Made by a program: the position numbers and the translations under genes | The notes under the pieces: generated by a model | Databases searched by the model: none | What the model saw: the letters and a program-made list of their open reading frames with translations, nothing else | What the model was told of the DNA's origin: nothing | NCBI GenBank assembly: GCA_003054695.1 | Contig: QAZA01000007.1 | Location: 1 to 64,000, forward strand | Origin: Verrucomicrobia bacterium LW23 | Lineage (GTDB): Bacteria; Verrucomicrobiota; Verrucomicrobiia; Methylacidiphilales; UBA1321 | DNA length: 64,000 nucleotides | Direction of reading: 5' to 3' | In this document: positions 60,001 through 64,000 of the stretch, piece by piece | Numbering within the stretch: position 1 is the stretch's first letter | Layout of the letters: each line of letters begins with the position of its first letter

Positions 60001-60504
60001 ATGGTTGAGCTTGTTTCCGTTGCGGGAATTCTAGTGGTGGCCGCCTGCCAGCTCTTTCTTTCCATTTGCGGCGCGCGTTTTGGCACGCTTTTGCTGCTGA
60101 TGGTGGGCGGATTGCCACCGCTGGTGTTCATCAATTATCTGGTGGCCAGCCGCATGATGCCCGTCAGTTTTGTGCGGGGCGCAGGGGAGCCGTTGCCGCC
60201 GGAGATTTACTACTGGGTCCTGACTCGGGACAAGATCTGGGCGGCCATCCGCTTTTTGTTGTTGGTGCTGCCATTCGGTTGGCTGGTGGCGTTTGTGCGC
60301 GCCCCGGAGTTTCCCGTGGGCAGCAGCAGCCTGTGCAGCTGGTGTGTGGCGTTTGTGGTGTTGATGGCGACGGCGCGTCTGATTGCCCTCAGCTTTTTGT
60401 ATGTGCTTGCCAGCCAGACGATTGACCGCGCGAGCCCTCGCTTTATCGGCATCGTGCGGCGCTGGCTGTTTCACCACACTAACAACACGGACTTTCTGCG
60501 TTAG
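60001..60504 (+). CDS. Small multi-pass membrane protein, unknown
   Basis: 167 aa with four probable transmembrane helices (VAGILVVAACQLFLSICGA, LLLLMVGGLPPLVFINYLV, AIRFLLLVLPFGWLVAFV, SWCVAFVVLMATARLIALSF) and a basic, His-containing C-terminus. No family recognised. It follows lpxD by 80 bases on the same strand and may be co-transcribed with it, but nothing ties it to lipid A. The end is convergent with the PA14 gene, 5 bases apart. Confidence 0.65.
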   Translation: MVELVSVAGILVVAACQLFLSICGARFGTLLLLMVGGLPPLVFINYLVASRMMPVSFVRGAGEPLPPEIYYWVLTRDKIWAAIRFLLLVLPFGWLVAFVRAPEFPVGSSSLCSWCVAFVVLMATARLIALSFLYVLASQTIDRASPRFIGIVRRWLFHHTNNTDFLR

Positions 60505-60509
60505 GAGGT

Positions 60510-63500
60510 TTAACGCCGGCGCTTGCGCGAGGTGCTTTTGCCCGGGGCCGGCTCCTCGCCCTCGGGTGTCTCCGCCCTGGTGCCGGGCGGGGCGTAGAGG
60601 GCGGAAGTGGGCACGTGCTCCAGAGGCTGGGACAGGCTTTGCCAGGAGAGGTGCGCCTCAGTGGCGGCGGGGAACGGCACGGGCCACTCCAGCGTGATGG
60701 TGTATTTGCGGCCGGCGTGCAGCGGCAAGGGATCGCTAAACTGCTTGGTGTTGGCGGCGGCCGCGGCGGCATGGCCGGTTGGCGGGGGGGCTGGCGTCGG
60801 CGTGGTGGGGAGCAGCTGGATGCCGTCTACCACCAGGCGCGCGCCGGGGGTGTAGTAGGTGGCGAAGGTGTAAGCCTCGCTAAAGCGGGGCTCGATGGTG
60901 CCCGTCCACCGGGCGACAAAGCCGCCGGCCAAAGTGGGGCGCAGGGGCCACGCCAGTGCGTTGGAGGTTGCTGCCCCCGGCACGGGCGTTTTGGCCTGCG
61001 CGGTGGCGGCTGGGGTAAACCAGATGCGGGTATCCAGCCGCTGCAGCACGGGTTTAGGCTGCGCGCTTGCTTTGGCGTTGGGGTCGGGGCGGATGGCCTC
61101 TAGGGTGGTGGCGGCAAAATAGTCGCCACGCAGACCGTCGCCTTTTTCCGCGGCGGCGGCGTAGGTGCGGCCCAGGCGCAGGGGGCCGGAGGTGCGCGTG
61201 ATGTCGCGCCAGCCGGTCAGCTCGTAAACGGGGCAGTTGTTCCAGCCGGAGCCAACCCAGAGCGCTTTACCGTCGGGCAGCTCGACAAGGCTGCCGCCCA
61301 GGGACATGTCGTACTGGTGCAGGCCGCGCGTGTTTTGGGTTTCGGGCCGGGTCAGGTCGGTGCGCCACCAGGCATACACTTGCGCGGGCAGGCCGTCCTC
61401 TGCAGGATTGGCCAGGGCGTTGCCGAGGTAGAGGCCATCTTCGGTCCACAACAGGCAGGGGTGCTCGGCGCGATCGCACACGCCGATGTAGCCGTGCGCA
61501 AAGCCCGCAAAGTGCACGGGATAGTGGGTGCGCGCGATGTCATCGCGCCAGCCAATGGCGTGGAAGCCGCTGCGCCACAACGTGATACCGCTTTTGTCCA
61601 GCTTGCTTACCGCAGTGGAATCGAGCAGCGTGGCAGGCCAGGCCGAGCCATGGCCGCGCGTCTGCACGCCCGGCACCAGGAAGCCGTCGCCGCCGTTGTG
61701 CGCAATATGGTAATACTCGCCGCCGGGGGACTTGGCCATGGCAATGCCGCGAGGCACAGGTGCCTGCGCCCCAGCGCTTTGCATGGCCCAGGCCGGTGGC
61801 CCTGCCTGCGCATTGCCTCCGTTTCCGTTGCCTGGCGCAGGGGTGAGTGCTAACCCTTCGGCACCGCCCCCGGTGTTTTCGGGTGCCGTGGCGGAGACGG
61901 GCGTGGATTGTGCTGTAAGTGGCTCTGCCGCAGCGCCTTTGCCGTGCCCTTGCGCCGCGACTTGCACGGGGCCTGCGCTCTGGTTCTGGTACACGGTTAC
62001 GGGCGAGCTTTCGGTGCCAGCGGGAGATTGCGCATAGATGGTGAAGTTGTTGTCCATCAACAGGATACCACCCATTCCCGGGGCCTGGCCGCTGCCAATG
62101 GGGCTTTGGCAAAACTGCAGCTCAGTCGCCTCAATATAGCCATTGCCGTTCAGATCGGAGAACGCGACGCCCCGGCTGTCGCGAAAGGCTTCGCCCCGTG
62201 TATTGGCGAGGGTGACCGCGTCGTTGCCGGCCGGCACGCTCAGGCCGTTCAAGCGCGCCGCGGCAAGCACTTCCGGCGGGTACTCGCTCAGCGGTACGCT
62301 CAGCCACTGCTGGGCGCCGCGCGCGCCGCTGTCGGCGTCGGGGAAAAGCCGGGTGAAAAAGGCGACGGGCACCAGGCGGCCGGCCGCTTCGTCGGGGCGA
62401 AGCACCAGGGCGGTGGGCGCGGTGCTGGTCAGCAGCAGCTCGGCCTTGCCATCGCCGTCCAGGTCGCGCCGCATTACGGAGTGGCGCCGCGCGGTTTTAT
62501 TGCGGGCGGCGTAGGCGGCGGGCAGGCCGGGCCACTCGTAGGTGGCGATCGGCTTCCACGTACCGGCGGCGTAGTCGGCCTGCACTTCCATGATCCAGCC
62601 GCGGTCGCTATCCATCCAGATGCGCGTCGGGTCGGCGGGATCTACGGCGGCGTATGTATAGAAGGGCTGGCCGCCAAACCACTCGCGAACGACCGCGCCA
62701 TCCGCCGCAAAGTGGGCGGTGCGGCGCGGGGCGGCGGCGGATTCCGTGACGATAAAGCCGCCGTTGCGGTCGGAGGCGATGTCCGAAATGTTGAGGAAAT
62801 CGGTGGGCACGTAGCGCCCCGTTTTGCGGCCTCCGGCTCGGCCCAGGGAGGCAACGATCTTGCCTTCGCTGATGTCGACAAGCCGCACTTGTTGGGAGGT
62901 GCCGTTCTCGGCGATCCAGAGGCGCACGGTGCCGGCAGGCGTGTTGCCGCCTGAGGCAACGGCGATGCGGCGCGGCGATACAAGTCCTTCGATGGCAATC
63001 TCTTCCGGAGCTTTCTGTTTTTTGGTGGCGCAGTAAAGTTTGTTCTCCGATATAAAATAGACCGCACCGTCCGGTGCCACGTCCAGATCCGTAATGGTAC
63101 CGGAGTGCCGCAGCGATTCGACGATCTGCCCGTCGGCCGGGTTGAGCCAGATAATGCCGCCGTGCGTGGTGGCGGCGGCCAGATGCTCGCCGCTGGCGGC
63201 GATGCGTTCGGCATGCGTTTGCAGGCCGACGCGGGTCAGGCGCCATGTGGCACTTTGCCGCGTGCCGGGGAACTCAAACTCGATGCGCAGGGTGTCCTTG
63301 CGGGATTCGACCGGGATGTCGAACGCGGTTTCGGCTCGGGGCGAGTCCGAGGCGGCAAACACGGCGGCCTCGCGGCCGTCCACCAGCACGCGCACGGCCG
63401 GTTGCGGGCCTGTGGCTCCGGGGTCATCGGCCATGCGCACGCGGGCGATGTAGGGGCCGGATGGTGCGTCGCGCACAAATACCATGGAGGCAACGCCTTC

Positions 63501-64000
63501 CGCAAGGCGGCGCGGGGCGGCGCCCGGGGCGGGCGTAGGCGGGCCGGCCTCCCAGCCCTGGCCAACGTCGCGAGAGTACGCGGGGAAGTGGTTGTCCTCC
63601 TCCACGCCCACGGCTACGGTGCGCCATACTTGCGCGGGGATAAAGCTGCGGCGGATTTCGCCCGTGGCGGAGTCGATGGCCGCGATGCGGTTGACGCGGG
63701 TGGGCGGCATGGAGCTGAGCGCATACACCGTCCCGCCTTCGCCTCCGGCGGCCAGATCCACGCCGGCGCTCCAGGCCTCCTGGGGTGGCAACGCCCAGCG
63801 CCACGTGCCGTCCAAGGCGGCGGACGCGGTTTGCGGGGCTCCCTCGCTCATGCCTCCCGTAACGTAAATGCCTTTGGCATCGCAAGTTACGCCGCTGAGG
63901 CCGCCGTGCTGGCCGGGCCAGGGGCGCCATCCCGTGCTGGTGCCCAGGGAGAACCTGTAGCGCGCTGTCAGCCCGCCGGCGCGCTGGCCGGGCACGGGGC
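60510..64000 (-). CDS. Large beta-propeller protein with C-terminal PA14 domain (N-terminus beyond right edge)
   Basis: The frame is open to the right edge, so the true start lies outside; at least 1163 codons are present. The visible N-terminal two thirds read like NHL/PQQ-type propeller blades (GIYVTGGMSEGAPQ, IIWLNPADGQIVESLRHSG, DISEGKIVASLGRAGG) with VCBS/FG-GAP-like loops (VMRRDLDGDGKAELLLTS, VAFSDLNGNGYIEATEL). A PA14 carbohydrate-binding module follows near the C-terminus (GDGLRGDYFAATTLEAI, VARWTGTIEPRFSEAYTFAT, YTITLEW). The chain ends in a very basic tail (TSRKRRR). Probably exported, though the signal region is not visible. Binding to or processing of surface glycans is inferred from PA14; no catalytic motif is evident. 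Confidence 0.8.
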   Translation of the reverse strand, partial: PVPGQRAGGLTARYRFSLGTSTGWRPWPGQHGGLSGVTCDAKGIYVTGGMSEGAPQTASAALDGTWRWALPPQEAWSAGVDLAAGGEGGTVYALSSMPPTRVNRIAAIDSATGEIRRSFIPAQVWRTVAVGVEEDNHFPAYSRDVGQGWEAGPPTPAPGAAPRRLAEGVASMVFVRDAPSGPYIARVRMADDPGATGPQPAVRVLVDGREAAVFAASDSPRAETAFDIPVESRKDTLRIEFEFPGTRQSATWRLTRVGLQTHAERIAASGEHLAAATTHGGIIWLNPADGQIVESLRHSGTITDLDVAPDGAVYFISENKLYCATKKQKAPEEIAIEGLVSPRRIAVASGGNTPAGTVRLWIAENGTSQQVRLVDISEGKIVASLGRAGGRKTGRYVPTDFLNISDIASDRNGGFIVTESAAAPRRTAHFAADGAVVREWFGGQPFYTYAAVDPADPTRIWMDSDRGWIMEVQADYAAGTWKPIATYEWPGLPAAYAARNKTARRHSVMRRDLDGDGKAELLLTSTAPTALVLRPDEAAGRLVPVAFFTRLFPDADSGARGAQQWLSVPLSEYPPEVLAAARLNGLSVPAGNDAVTLANTRGEAFRDSRGVAFSDLNGNGYIEATELQFCQSPIGSGQAPGMGGILLMDNNFTIYAQSPAGTESSPVTVYQNQSAGPVQVAAQGHGKGAAAEPLTAQSTPVSATAPENTGGGAEGLALTPAPGNGNGGNAQAGPPAWAMQSAGAQAPVPRGIAMAKSPGGEYYHIAHNGGDGFLVPGVQTRGHGSAWPATLLDSTAVSKLDKSGITLWRSGFHAIGWRDDIARTHYPVHFAGFAHGYIGVCDRAEHPCLLWTEDGLYLGNALANPAEDGLPAQVYAWWRTDLTRPETQNTRGLHQYDMSLGGSLVELPDGKALWVGSGWNNCPVYELTGWRDITRTSGPLRLGRTYAAAAEKGDGLRGDYFAATTLEAIRPDPNAKASAQPKPVLQRLDTRIWFTPAATAQAKTPVPGAATSNALAWPLRPTLAGGFVARWTGTIEPRFSEAYTFATYYTPGARLVVDGIQLLPTTPTPAPPPTGHAAAAAANTKQFSDPLPLHAGRKYTITLEWPVPFPAATEAHLSWQSLSQPLEHVPTSALYAPPGTRAETPEGEEPAPGKSTSRKRRR

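Overview
The window looks like chromosomal DNA from a Gram-negative member of the Verrucomicrobiota, most likely Opitutales/Opitutaceae-like. The reasons are high GC; an LpxD lipid A gene and a TonB-type energiser, which imply an outer membrane; exported proteins carrying the NPxGDGIPNLLKYALGLDP-type calcium-binding tail and a TIGR02597-like protein, both typical of this phylum; and many very large secreted proteins built from LamG, Ig, RCC1 and MBG modules. The taxon is an inference from gene content. No rRNA, tRNA, CRISPR array, insertion sequence or phage gene was seen.

Layout. (1) 1-22641, minus strand: a tightly packed run of five genes for exported proteins, read from 22641 down to the left edge: a LamG/RCC1 protein, a TIGR02597-like protein, an Ig/Ca-binding protein, a DUF1573 protein with two degenerate rhodanese modules, and a giant RHS/YD-repeat protein (at least 4648 aa, cut by the left edge). 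(2) 22642-29524: a gap with a decayed-looking reading frame, then a 1916-aa two-partner-secretion type adhesin with MBG repeats and no visible TpsB transporter. (3) 29525-32652: a LytT-like regulator, a LytS-like kinase and an outer-membrane beta-barrel in one minus-strand unit. (4) 32571-33221: a possible relic of an RHS C-terminal region. (5) 33239-37121, plus strand: an aldo/keto reductase, then a small cluster of unrecognised exported proteins: a caspase-like protein with a GHS...GCHSG dyad, two 200-aa tandem paralogues and a multi-pass membrane protein. (6) 37149-42877: a histidine kinase with a huge Pro/Ala-rich sensor insert, divergent from a zinc-ribbon/TPR membrane protein. (7) 42943-53062: a carbohydrate locus with an uncharacterised large enzyme-like protein, an AraA-like sugar isomerase, a LacI-type regulator, an SDR epimerase/dehydrogenase and a GH3 glycosidase. 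Two near-identical palindromes lie in its promoter regions and are good candidates for the LacI operator. (8) 53285-64000: an AAA+/TPR/SpoIIE phosphatase fusion, a TonB-like protein with a cytosolic Cys cluster, lpxD, a small membrane protein and a PA14 protein that runs off the right edge.

The best candidates for something undescribed are the exported caspase-like protein with its paralogue pair (34407-37121), the five-gene exported-protein operon that ends in the giant RHS protein, and the LacI operator pair with the unknown 896-aa protein. Open frames antisense to the real genes were left out: they follow from the high GC of the opposite strand.
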